DNA of 64,000 bases from Siphonodentalium dalli. Lineage: Eukaryota > Mollusca > Scaphopoda > Gadilida > Siphonodentaliidae. The notes under the pieces are model-generated. The model was not told where the DNA came from and searched no databases. It saw only the letters and a list, made by a program, of their open reading frames with translations. The stretch is from assembly GCA_032622095.1 (NCBI GenBank), contig CP136066.1:128929917-128993916 (forward strand). The letters run 5' to 3'. This document shows, piece by piece, positions 46,011-57,221 of this stretch (its first letter is position 1; each line of letters opens with the position of its first letter). A program made the position numbers and the translations under genes.

Positions 46011-48017
46011 AACCATTTTACTGTTCTCGGGTTGGGATGTGTTCAACTTCTTGCTTTATAAGTTGTTGCTTCTTTCCATGTTCCATCCAGCTCTTTCATG
46101 GTCACGGGCTTTGCTGGAGAATGTCTACAGTCATTCATATCACTAGATTAGTATATGACTGACGCCCTTACATTTTCCTGACTTTTAAGACGTGTTCTGG
46201 ACTGGTTCGGGTGCTCGAAAGGGTAAATATTTACATCTCGATTTGGGACGCAAGAATCAGAGATAAACAAGCATACATGCTTTATCTCCGACCTCGCTCT
46301 GTTTCCGTAATAGATACGAATGACATATCTTTTGTCTTCAGGTTGCTTTCAGTTCTAACTCAACATGGATTTCACTTTTGTTGTCCAGTCATACATAGAT
46401 GAGTCCATTATCCATGGTTCGACATATGCTCAATTTCAGAACACTGTTGACATGAGGTCTAGATCAGCATGTCCCACTCGGGCTTAATGGGCAACACGGC
46501 GTATTAGCAGCGTGGAAAAGAAGAACGAAATGGCTTCTGTGATATCGGCCTTTGCGTCTTAATACGTCATTCTTCTTATGGGCTCGGTTGTCGGTACATA
46601 ATGGTTTCGTTTTCCCTGATAGTGCTTGATTCGCCTAGTGCTCATTTAACGTACTAAGCCAGGTCCTTTGCTGACCTCAGCGATTGCCAATGCAGGATAA
46701 TGTTGCACCTATGGGGCAGCATATGAATCGTGTTGGGCACACTTCATAAAGCCGGATGAAAATTCTTGCCAGATGCTTCTCCTCGTGCGAGATTCATTAG
46801 CATTGGGTGTCGGATGCCAGATCATATGATCCGCCCACTCGATTCGCACTTCGGGCGATGGTTGTCTCCGGAACAGGGTCCCATTGGAGGGGCACCCCAT
46901 CCTTACCAGAAGGGATATATTGCGCCATCGACTCGTCAGGGACCAGTCAGCAGAGCTCGAACAGTTGGGGCACGGTGGCCCTTGGTCTGCTTTTCATTAC
47001 ATACCTGCTGTCGGTTTCCGCTGGTTTTGGGCTTGTGCCACAATCCTGATGCATCGTTAGTCCAATTTTTGTTTTTGTGGATTTCCACCTTAACGACATT
47101 GGAATTTCGGTTCCTGGCTGCCTTTCTGTCATGGATTCAGTAGCCTGTGATTGGTCAGTTGGGTTTAACTGTGTTGGTGGGCATTTCCTCATTTGGGAAC
47201 GTCATCAGGGGAAAATGACATGGCTTATTGCATCTTAGTCGGTCATATCTCGAACTCCAGGCTTCAAACTAAGTTTTCTGCTGTGAAACTCCAATTCTGA
47301 GCCCTGTTCTTCATACGGCCTGAGCCTTGCAACGTATGTCTGTGTAATACCCATTCGCTTCCCGGTCAGACTATTGATCAATGATACCTCCTCCTTATCG
47401 ACATGTCTCCAAGTAGTTGGTGTCAGGCCCTTTCTTGGGAGCTTGCAGCTGGTTTTTCATCGGGCTCTCATCGTGTACTGGGACACGACCTAACCCACTC
47501 AAGATTTGGTTCGGGGGTTGGTTCTATTGTTTTTAAGGGGGGTCTTCTTTATAACTTGCGGCTTTTGCTGCCTGGGTTAGCCTGTTAGGTGCGTTATTAG
47601 TATTTAGCCATCCCTGGGTTTATAATACCTGGCTGGGGATTTCTTGTCAACGGGTATTTTTCTATTTCCATTTCCTTAGAACATGGATGCTTGTCCCCTT
47701 TCGTCTGAGTCTCCATGTCTTCTGAAGCTATTTACTTTACTTGCAGGGGTCTTAAACTCTTAAGTGGCCACTTTTTGTTCGTTTGAGCTTGCTGACAGGT
47801 ATTAGTTTTAGGATGGAATATTACATTGGCTTATGGTCCTATTGTGCATGTGTATATATATATATATATATATGTATGTACATATATGTCTATATGTCTG
47901 TGCATGTATATGTATATATTATAGGTTATCAGGTCAATCCAGTTCTTTGATTCAGATGCATAGCGGTGTTTTTGTGTTTCCTCGTGGCCTCCACCTGTTA
48001 GAAAATTCTATTCTTTA

Positions 48018-48115
48018 CCATATAGTTCAGTGGGCAAGATACCTTTGACGGAGATACAATATTTTCCTAAATAAGTAAAATATATATCTCCTAGAAGTAT
48101 CTTGCCCACTGAACG
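48018..48115. repeat. Internal complementary region of DIRS C
   Basis: The first half, ACCATATAGTTCAGTGGGCA to GACGGAGATACA, complements the left end. The second half, AATATTTTCCTAAATAAGTA to CTTGCCCACTGAAC, complements the right end. Confidence 0.8.
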
Positions 48116-48383
48116 CTGAGCTCCCTCCCAGGGTTTCGCACCCACCCCGCTCACGAGGAATGTCCTACTGGGGATAAAAATATGGCGAATACTTCACTAC
48201 GTGTCAGAAATCACGTGATTACACGTGTCATGAACATGACAGAGGATATGTACCATAGAATTTCGTACTGTTTTTTTTTCAACTCGGAGAGTTAACCTCT
48301 CCTACTTGGGATAATATACCATATAGTTCAGTGGGCAAGATACGTCTAGGAGATATATATTTTACTTATTTAGGAAAATATTG

Positions 48384-49540
48384 TGTTTGAAATATATATG
48401 GTGACATGATATGATAATCTTATAAGTTGTCAACATCCTATACTGTCATAAAATTAAGGTGGCATAGTCCATCCTAGAAGGCTTGTCCAAATCAGGTAGG
48501 TCCGTTACCCAACTTTGGAGTCCAATTTTGAAAATTACCCTCCACAAGGTAAATTTTAATTGTGATTTTTAATTACACCTCCATATGATATATCAATTGA
48601 ATGGCTGGAACTGAAGAAATATTCATTATTGTTCATAGGAGGGGGATATAAAACTCCTAATTTCTGTCTGAAAGGTACGTCCGTTACTGTGGAATTGCCC
48701 AGTGTTAATATGAAATGTCATACGTTCTATATTTAGCCCAATTCCAGGAATTGGGGTAATCCATGTTTACGTTTCTGGGAACAACACATGTGACATTGCA
48801 GAATACGGTATACATGTAGGCTCATTTATATATGCAGTCACTTGATTGTGCTTGTTTTGGGGTTCCCGTCTTGAAGAAGACAAATCATTTTCAGATTTTA
48901 GACAGTGAACGGGTAAAACAATTTCAAACAAGGGCCAACTCCAGCTTAAACAAAATATCGGGCATGTACACAAATTCCGAATATACATATATAGGCGTTG
49001 TGGCAATTTGCGACAGAACACTTGATGTTATTTCTAACGCAATTGCATTTTTGTTTACCAGCACATGGCAAACAACAAAACTCGCCAGTAGCAAGAAAAA
49101 TATTATAACTCCACACTTGGTTAAACTTTAAGCCATGAATCCCAATATGGTAAATACAGATCTACGAACATATGAATGGAAAATTCCATGCAAATCTCCA
49201 GTGCAAAAGTTATAAATACCCGAAGCAGTCATAACATTTAACTGACAATTATAAGGGTGTGCTTAAGTATGGGAGGCCAAATTCACATTTAATAATGAAT
49301 TACGCTTATTTAAACCGCAATTGATTGCGCAAATACCACATATTGCGCTTTCGTGAATTAAATGGGTAAATGATCGGAAATGGGTTATCGGAAAGTTATC
49401 GGCAATACGCTATATCACATTCGGACTTTTAGTGGGAAATATTCGGAAACTCAGCGTGTTATAGGAATATTTAGATGCGGTATTGGAATATTTTCAGGAA
49501 ATCGGGACCGCTCTACTGGAATTTATCGGGGAAAGTTGGA
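48384..49540. other. AT-rich stretch without recognised features
   Basis: Short overlapping frames on both strands at 48767-49131 have no recognisable motif. No terminal repeats or tandem repeats were seen. Confidence 0.4.
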
Positions 49541-49550
49541 AGATAGTTTT

Positions 49551-49720
49551 TATGTTTACCCATACCATAGTATGGTAAACATAGTGTCGTTGCCCGGATT
49601 GACCACTCGTCGTTCGTCCGTCTGTCTGTCTGTCTGTCCGTAGACACTTTACGAGTAATGCGATAACTCAAACATTTTCTATCCGATCGAAACCAAATTT
49701 TGTATACATGTGAATGGGGC
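49551..49720. mobile_element. Truncated pearl-like repeat
   Basis: It has the same head palindrome TATGTTTACCCATACC..GGTAAACATA as at 7391, the same CGGATTGACCACTCGTCGT lead, and a (TGTC)n run. The first part of the core (ACTCAAACATTTTCTATCCG) follows, after which similarity stops near 49715. Confidence 0.7.
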
Positions 49721-49959
49721 GATAACCAGAATAAGGTAATACATGTAACAATTGGAATCAGAATGACAGTCATGACGTCATGTGACGTCAAATAAGTTTT
49801 AGGGTGAGAAGAATATGACGATTCACGCAAAGCGTTGTCTTTCGTTTCTTATAAAATCAAAAGTAAGATGGTTATGGCCAATTGTTTTATACCATGGTAA
49901 ACTACTGCCAATTAGCTACGTTCTAATATATCATTTATCGCTGTTGGTCGCATTATTTT

Positions 49960-50820
49960 TTTATCAAAGGCAGAAAAACCAACCCTCCCCCTAAAACTGA
50001 GAGACGTCAGGCTGTGGTGTAAGGCACACATAACGCACGATTATGTGCCAAATTGCGAAATTAACACAACGACCGTTGATGGACTGCTAAGGTATTGTCT
50101 ATTATATATATGTTTTGATCGACACAGTCGAGCATTAAAGTAACAATATCACATAATGCACCTCCTGGCTCAATTTTTTAACAAATTTTAGGTTTTTTCG
50201 CCAAAATAGATAATCTAAAATGCATTTTGTCTTCTTCCAGGAGGTAAAAATGAAACTAATGTATTAAGAGATAATTAGTGTATACGGTAATTTCGTTCCA
50301 TTCTGGTTTAAAAACTGGCCTAATAACCCAAATGGCTGCCAATATGGTGGCCGGTATGTAGGTGGGAATTGTGCAATTTGTAAGAACGCACGATTACTTC
50401 CCAAAATGGCTTAACTATCACAACGGCCGTTGATAAACTGCAAGAATTTTATGTAATATATATATCCAGATCCATCGACTAGAACATTTAAGTGAAACCG
50501 GTACACAAAGCACCTCCTGGTCCCAATTTTTGATTAAATATTGAATTAGTTTAGTGTAAAACTAATCGAAAACCTATTTTTGTCATCTTATCGAAATGCA
50601 TAAAGACAATAATGTAGCGTGGGTGGATATAATTTGTATGTACGAAAATTTAATGCCGTCGGCGGATACTACATGACATATTAACCCCAAGATGGCTGCC
50701 AATATGGTGGCCGGTATAAGGCTGGAAATGGTAAAATATGTCATGTCGAAATTAACACCACCATCGCAATGCAATGTCTTATAAAACCAATAGTCCTATT
50801 ATATTCATATCATTTTGCAA
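49960..50820. repeat. Two to three diverged ~360-bp tandem copies
   Basis: ATGGCTGCCAATATGGTGGC occurs at about 50330 and 50692. CACCTCCTGG with preceding AAGTGAAACC/AAGTAACAAT words occurs near 50160 and 50512. The order is kept, so this is an old tandem duplication. From 50821 to 52563 I see no feature: short frames only, and no repeats. Confidence 0.55.
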
Positions 50821-52563
50821 TACTGAGATGTAACAGTGGCCAGTTCTATCAAAATGATAACCAGATTGGTACCAACGAGTGAGAGGATCGACATATTTTG
50901 CATTCATTCGCGCTCAAGTAAGATTAGTTCTTCGAAATCGGTGGCATGTCGTGCAAATTATTTCACAATAAACATGGTTGATTTAAGGCAGATGGCTGTC
51001 TGACTATCTTTGCGAACAGAATAAGGGAATTATGTAGGTTATATTAAATTTAACACGACATTTAAGCATTATTGGCACTCTAAATGGCTATTGTCACAAA
51101 ATGCGACCGCGAATTTCAAAATTAATCAATTAACCAATTCGGATATATATCCCATCATGTTGATACGAATCGTTAGTTAACCCCTATCAACAAGGCGTGG
51201 TTACATGAACAGAGCTACTGGTACATTATGTATCATGTATACCGTTCTAAAAGTAAGTATAAATGGATCTCATTGACCAATAGCAATTGCTACCCAGTCC
51301 GCAAGAGGACAATTCCAGCAAATTATCAAACCGTCACATCATACAGGTTCGTTCAGTTTCATCATCACGTAAATTGTGACGTAATAGACTCGTTGAATTT
51401 TGTATTCTAACATTTACCGGATTATTTACCATGACACATATTTCGCACACAAGGAGATGGAAACCTGGTTGATTTTCATCTTGAAGTTTGTCGGCTGCTT
51501 AACGGGTGGGAAGTATTTGCTTGTACTAGCAGTAGATAAGTTGCAAAGCTCTAAGCGACATTTCCAACAACGAAAATACCAGCGATGTGGTAAATCACAC
51601 AAAACTATCAAACTATGTTCCTATATATTTCGATTGTATGTTACTCTGTATAGTATGGTACTGGAGTCTCGTGTCACCACATGTGCACTCTTGATTTCCA
51701 GAAGTGACTGAACAATTGCTTGTAAGATGAGGTACCCCAAATATGGACACTTATCCAATGCCAGATGAACAGTCATATTACCCATATCTTTCTATGCTGA
51801 TGAGTAGGTAGGATTACTTCTGGAAGGCTGTACATTCGGAAACAGCATATAGATCGGAGTATTGGCATCGAGTTTTATCATGTAGACTGGTACATTTTGG
51901 ACTTTTGGTATCCCAGTGTAAGTTTTAGCTCATTGTGACAGCAAAATGAAAAGGACGACAATTGCAATTATTTGTATACATGCTATACACAGGTTGATAC
52001 CAGGAAGCGTATAATAACTTTCTAGATAAGTCCAAAAATAATGCGGTTAGGGACCTGCTGATGTCAGCAGGCCGGATGTCTGAAAACATACCATATTTTG
52101 ATCATGTCCGTTCATGATTAAAGCATTTTAATTCCACACACCTGTCATGTCTAACGCCAGATGTGTTACCATTAAATTCAAATGTATCTATAGTTATCCC
52201 ACTATGCGCGACGTGAGTAAACCGTGTGTAGTGCGTATCCTGATATTATATTGTGGTAGTGTTTGATGTGCAAATGAGTAAAACAAAATGGGATCATGAG
52301 TCTTTGTGGCAGACACGAATCTAAGATGGCGGCGTAGAGACATTGTTTTGAATCGCGGTGGGAACTATATCAATAATTTTGAAGACAAAGCTGTCTGTTT
52401 GTTAATATTAACTGGTTCGCTGCTAAATATCCTACATACACGTAATAAAATGCGTATATATATTTCAACAAACAGAAAATTATTGAATTTTATGCTCGGA
52501 GTTGATAATTTGCAATCTTTTCTCAAATTTGACCCCCAAATATATGCATTTGTGATTATGTTG

Positions 52564-52905
52564 TGAGCCTGGATGTCTCACTAGGCTATGGTTATGAGCT
52601 TGGATGTCTCAATAGGCTATGGTTATGAGTCTGGATGTCTCATTAGGCTATGGCTATGACTACGGGCCTGAATGTCTCATTAGGCTATGGTTATGAGCCT
52701 TGATGTCTCATTAGACTATGGTTTTGGGTCTGGATGTCTCATTAGGCAATGATTATGAGTCTGGATGTCTCATTAGGCAATGGTTTTGGGCCTGGATGTC
52801 TCATTAGGCTATGGTTATGAGCCTGGTTGTCTGTTTGTCAAAGTAGGTTATCGATATGAGCCTGGATGTCTGATTAGGTTATGGTTATGAGCTTGGTTGT
52901 CGGCC
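52564..52905. repeat. 31-bp minisatellite, about 11 copies
   Basis: The unit GAGCCTGGATGTCTCATTAG plus GCTATGGTTAT starts at 52564 and 52595 and continues to 52905. Substitutions are frequent and a few units have small insertions. The region 52906-53329 that follows has only a loose duplicate of CCCATATCTGGGCTTCCAGC near 53115 and 53165. Confidence 0.9.
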
Positions 52906-53329
52906 GCCCTTAGGGCAAAACATTTGTAATTTTTCTCAAACTTTTCGCGATATAAGTACCTTTTCTGACAATTTTATTGGTATGCATCCATTCAAACTTC
53001 ACAATGTCGCAATTTAATTATATATGTAACAGTATTTCTGAAATATTACCTGACAAACGCTATTTAAATGATTAAAATAAACAAGAGTTGACTAAACAAG
53101 ACTGTCATTGCCAAAGCCCATATCTGGGCTTCCAGCACTCTTTAATACATAGGGTCCAAATATGGGCTTTCAGCACAGAACCAGTTAATATACTGGCGAA
53201 CACATATCGACACATATTATACAAATACATGAAAATTTGACTATGAGATGCTGATATTCAGGTGATATATAACTTTTCACGGGAGACAAGATAAGTTACC
53301 TATTGTCGTATTATACTTCAAATTGAACA

Positions 53330-53856
53330 ATGCCCGACAAAAGAGATAAAGTTATGAGCTCTACTTCAGAAGGCGATGATAGCATGAGCAAAGACACTTC
53401 AAAGCCAAAAACGAATAGAACTAAACAGGTACCAGTTGTCCCAAATAAAAAGCAAAAGTCCCAATCAACAATACAATTTGGAGAGAAAAATGCACAAAAC
53501 AGCTCTTTCGAAACGATTCTGGCCGACATTAACTCGAAACTCTCCAATATGGTCACTAAGGATGATTTGCAGGAAAGTCTGGAACCATTGGTAAGGAAGG
53601 CAGACTTAGATTCCATAATAAATAACATGAAAAGTGAATATGAACAGAAAATTGAAGATGTAAAGGATGAATTCAAAGGAAATGTGTTTGATTTGCAGTT
53701 AAAAATAGATGAATTGGAGAATACATTTGGCACAATGAAGAATGATAATAAGGACAGGGATGCTCATATTAAATGTTTGGAAAATAAGTGTGCAAACTTA
53801 CAACAGGAAAATAACAGACTTGAACAACACTCAAGAAAAGACAGCATTAGGGTATA
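53330..53856 (+). pseudogene. ORF1-type (L1 ORF1p-like) coiled-coil protein, N-terminal half, split by a transposon
   Basis: ATG at 53330 follows an AT-rich leader. The first ~60 residues are Lys/Ser-rich and disordered. Residues ~60-160 are a heptad-rich coiled coil (KIDELENTFG, LENKCANLQQENNRLEQHS), ending RKDSIRV. LEQHSR..IRV is the junction between coiled coil and RNA-binding domain in ORF1 proteins of L1-like retrotransposons, which trimerise and bind RNA. A stop appears directly at the border with the inserted ISL2EU-type element. The rest of the protein resumes at 59294. Confidence 0.75.
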
Positions 53857-53876
53857 GACCGTATTCGCTAAGGTTG

Positions 53877-53883
53877 TATATAG
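53877..53883 (+). promoter_or_regulatory. Possible TATA box of the YqaJ gene
   Basis: TATATAG lies 124 bases upstream of the ATG at 54007, just inside the left terminus of the transposon. It is a weak call based on sequence and position only. Confidence 0.25.
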
Positions 53884-54348
53884 AGTTATTCCTCTTGCGC
53901 GCCGCCATCTTGTGCGTCAAGCTCGTCTGTGTTTACATTTCTATCCACGAAGACATTTTTCTACAATTTTACTCTCGATAAACGACTATGTGTTAATTTG
54001 AACGAGATGGCGACAAAAAAGCAAACCGGACAAAAGTATATCGATACTTTAGACGAACGTTCTAAGCGGAGATACCTTGAAAAGCTGGAGTTAATCGACG
54101 GAATCGACCCGTACGACAATGTCAACAAAGGAAAATGGAGATCTGAAACTGACGCAACTAGCGGATTTGTAGATATGACTTATCCAGATATTGTGAACTA
54201 CCTGGTGAATTCTGTGAGCGCATACACGTTGGAGGAATTGAAAAACTACAAGACATTAAATTCCCATAATTATTTCACCAGTGGCTGGGTATCTGACATG
54301 AAACATTTACCTGTAAACAGTGGAAATCGGATTCTTGTCCTAGCAAAG

Positions 54349-55004
54349 GTGGGTGTGTTATTTTCGTTTTGCAAAAGAAATTTCTGCGTAAATTCACATG
54401 AATTTATTTATGACTAATGTCCTTACAATTAGTAACTTTATTTTAAATACATGTGTAAGTTCTGAATTTGGGACATGGGTAGATCATGCCATAAATCTCT
54501 ATTCCACTGTTCCAGCTGGAGTAGAGATTCATGGCATGATCTAGGACATGGGCAGATATTCAGGTACATGTAATATAACTTAAATAAGTACATGTATGTA
54601 AGTACATAGTACATGTGATATGTATATTGCATATATACATGTATGTAGACACGTATGATGTACATGTATAAGTGGAGTCTTCTAACAAACATAACAGCAT
54701 TTCAAGATTAAAGATTCAATAGTATTTATTCAATACTAAATTTCATATTAATAATATTAAATGTACAAACAGGACCCTGCAAAAGTTCAACTTATTAAGG
54801 CAGGGCCCTTCAATATACCAGTTATGGTAATATAATATACATGTAGCATTTTGTCAACGTATATATTTTTATTTCCATACAACAAAAGAAAAAGCCAACA
54901 AAAAAAGAAAACGCAATTTACAAAATATAAAATAATTTAAAAAAGTTCTCATCATTTAATATTATGATCATAAATATAATTATGTGAAATATGTTCATTC
55001 GCAG
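54349..55004 (+). other. Intron of the YqaJ gene
   Basis: GTGGGTGTG donor, TTCGCAG acceptor. The product only reads through SWIM and YqaJ if this intron is removed. It is AT-rich and contains the micro-MITE at 54480-54543 and ACATGTAT-rich repeats at 54560-54670. Confidence 0.75.
54480..54543. mobile_element. 64-bp fold-back micro-MITE with 9-bp duplication GGACATGGG
   Basis: GGACATGGG at 54471-54479 and 54544-54552 flanks arms TAGATCATGCCATAAATCTC.. and its inverse (26 bp, two mismatches) around a 12-base loop. A 9-bp target duplication is typical of Mutator-like elements. It sits inside the transposon intron, so it inserted later or travels with it. Confidence 0.75.
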
Positions 55005-56544
55005 GTTAAGCATTCACAGAGGATGAATGAACCACCTCTATCCCCATGGGTGATAGCTGAGAAGAATGGAACTGTGCTTGCGGCTCATTGTACATGCATG
55101 GCTGGGTTGGGCGAGAGTTGTAGTCATGTTGGTGCAGTACTCTTTGCTATGGAAGCCACTGCTAATTTGTATAGGACTGTAACCCAGGAGAAGGCATACT
55201 GGCTTGTTCCGAATGGTGCAAAAAAAGTTGATTTTGACATGGTTAAAGACATAAATTTTGCATCATCAAAATCAAAGAAAAGAAAGATTGACAGCATTGA
55301 AGTTTCGAACTCAACAGTTACGATTCACACTCCAAAGCGCTCGTCTACCCCACTCCCTAAAGTTGCTGCACCATCTGATGAGGAACTTAATAATTTCTTC
55401 ACAAAACTCCACAATTCCGGAACAAAACCAGTTATGTTATCACTAGTTCCAAACTTTGCTGGATATTATGTACCTTCGTGTTTGAGCAGTATTTATCCAA
55501 AAGTATTGCCAGATTTATATAGTGAAGATTACTGTGGATACACCAGTGAAGAAATGAATGAACATGTGCATACTGTTTTGGAAAACCTGACAATCACATC
55601 AGTTCAGGCTGCTAAAGTTGAGAAAGACACGCGTGCACAGAGTGACTCTAAACTGTGGTTCAATTTTAGAGCAGGAAGAATCACAGCATCTCGTGTTAAG
55701 GGTGTATGTTGTACGTCCGTCCAAATTCCATCAATTAGTTTGGTTAGAAATATATGCTACCCACATAGTTACAAATTTTCTACAAACGCTACTAGATGGG
55801 GATGTGACCATGAAAAGTTGGCTCTGGAGGAGTATGAGGTTAGGATGAATTCACATCACAAGAATTTTGAACTGCAAAATAGTGGCTTTGTGATAAACCC
55901 GGAGTACATTCATCTTGGAGCCACACCTGATGGCATCACCAAATGTGACTGTTGTGGCATGGGGACAGTTGAAGTTAAATGTCCCTACTGTGTCAAAGAG
56001 CTGTCTTGAGAATGTTGAGGGCATAATGTGTTTGAAAAAGAAGCATGCATACTACCACCAGGTCCAAACACAAATATTTGTCTGTGAAAAAAAATTTGCT
56101 GATTTTGTAGTCTGGACTGTAAAAGACTTTCACATGGAGCGCATTATGCCCGATTTGGAACTTTGGAAGGAAACAATTTTGCCAAAAACAAAAGGATTCT
56201 TCCAGAAAATCATTTTGCCTGAACTTATGTCAAAATGCTTTTCTCGACAATCTGTCCTTGATACAAGAGGAAACTCACTGGAGTATTCAAATTCAAATGA
56301 TTCAGCAGCTGTGAACACTGCAAGTGAAAAACATACTAGTAATCAATCTTCCAAAAATGTGTGCATATGTCAATCTACATTTAGTTCAAAGGATTTGATT
56401 GCTAAATGCCATAACAGTGATTGTAAATACATTGAATTCCATTTAGGATGTGTGCAACTAAAACATGTTCCAAAAGGTGTTTGGTACTGTAAAATTTGTA
56501 GGAAGTTGCCTCAGTTCAAAAGAAGTAGAATTAGGAAACCATAA

Positions 56545-56967
56545 TTTGTGCAGTGTCAGGTGCTTTATTAATAGATTGGCAATTTACGTGTATTATTTTT
56601 GGAGAAAATTTCCCACAATCACTATTATTGGACAAAGACATAACATTTACAAAACGTTATTAATAATTTTAGTAAAAAATATTACCCATTACTATTATTT
56701 AGGCCATCACTATTATTAGGCACCTCATAGTATCTTTCCTTATCTACATGTACATGTACTGATACTATTAAAAAGGTAGGCCCAGTTTGAATGTTCGATA
56801 TTGGTCAAAATTAATTATACATCATTGGAAACAACATTCATAGTTGTACATGTATGCACTGATATAATGTACCATAGTTTATTTTGAATATGCTTTCAAA
56901 TGATGTACAACTTATTTTTACCAATTCAAACAAGACCTAGATCTTTAACAAATATACCAGTACCATA
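56545..56967. other. Gap between the convergent transposon genes
   Basis: AT-rich sequence between the YqaJ stop and the duplicated hairpin. It presumably carries the 3' end of the YqaJ transcript. No open frame and no clear polyadenylation site. Confidence 0.4.
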
Positions 56968-57221
56968 AGATTCTGTACATGTGTCCATCTGTCATAACAT
57001 TTGAGTGTCACTCAAATGGTATGACAGATGGACACATGTTCACCAGTGCACAACAGACTGTGACAATTTTGTCTATGGGGGCCATCGCACATTAAGATTC
57101 TGTACATGTGTCCATCTGTCATAACATTTGAGTGTCACTCAAATGGTATGACAGATGGACACATGTTCACCAGTGCACAACAGACTGTGACAATTTTGTC
57201 TATGGGGGCCTCACACATTAA
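56968..57221. repeat. 127-bp tandem duplication, each copy with a near-perfect palindrome, over the transposase 3' end
   Basis: ATTCTGTACATGTGTCCATC starts at 56970 and 57097. Each copy contains a palindrome with 31-bp arms (56977-57007/57009-57039 in copy 1) and one mismatch, around CATTTGAGTGTCACTCAAAT. The right copy spans the stop codon of the transposase at 57135, so its last codons form one hairpin arm. The left copy is downstream of the gene. Confidence 0.85.

Larger units (their letters stand above)
43089..48383 (+). mobile_element. DIRS-type retrotransposon C
   Basis: The left inverted terminus (43089-43274) begins TGTATCTCCGTCAAAGGTAT. The right terminus (48171-48383) ends TTTAGGAAAATATTG. 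An internal complementary region at 48018-48115 complements both outer ends, as in DIRS B. The terminal word ACCATATAGTTCAGTG is shared with DIRS B, so the two are related subfamilies. The interior has many short frames and no recognised RT, RNase H or recombinase, hence it is decayed or non-autonomous. 46205-46300 matches the internal segment shared with DIRS A. Confidence 0.8.
54007..56544 (+). pseudogene. SWIM zinc finger - YqaJ-type nuclease - PHD finger protein of the transposon, one frameshift
   Basis: Exon 1 is 54007-54348, starting MATKKQTGQKYIDTLDERSK, with donor AAG/GTGGGT. Exon 2 starts at 55005 after TTCGCAG, phase 0. A SWIM finger (HCTCMAGLGESCSHVGAVLF, C-x-C..C-x-H) comes first. 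A YqaJ/PD-(D/E)xK nuclease follows, with LWFNFRAGRITASRVKG, TRWGCDHEKLALEEYE, GATPDGI (catalytic Asp) and VEVKCPYC (catalytic E-x-K). The frame stops at 56007-56009, but protein homology continues one frame over (CLENVEGIMCLKKKHAYYHQ..). It ends in a PHD finger (CICQSTF..HLGCVQL..WYCKIC) and a stop at 56544. A one-base indel between about 55985 and 56009 explains this. Such nucleases are thought to process DNA ends for the partner transposase. The conceptual product is about 630 residues. Confidence 0.85.

Noticed and set aside
47850-47930. Peptide frame in the (TA)n/(TG) run near 47850
   Set aside because: Low-complexity microsatellite translation.
53311-53733. 140-residue - strand frame opposite the ORF1 gene
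   Set aside because: It is the antisense shadow of the coiled-coil ORF1, which has the recognisable motifs.
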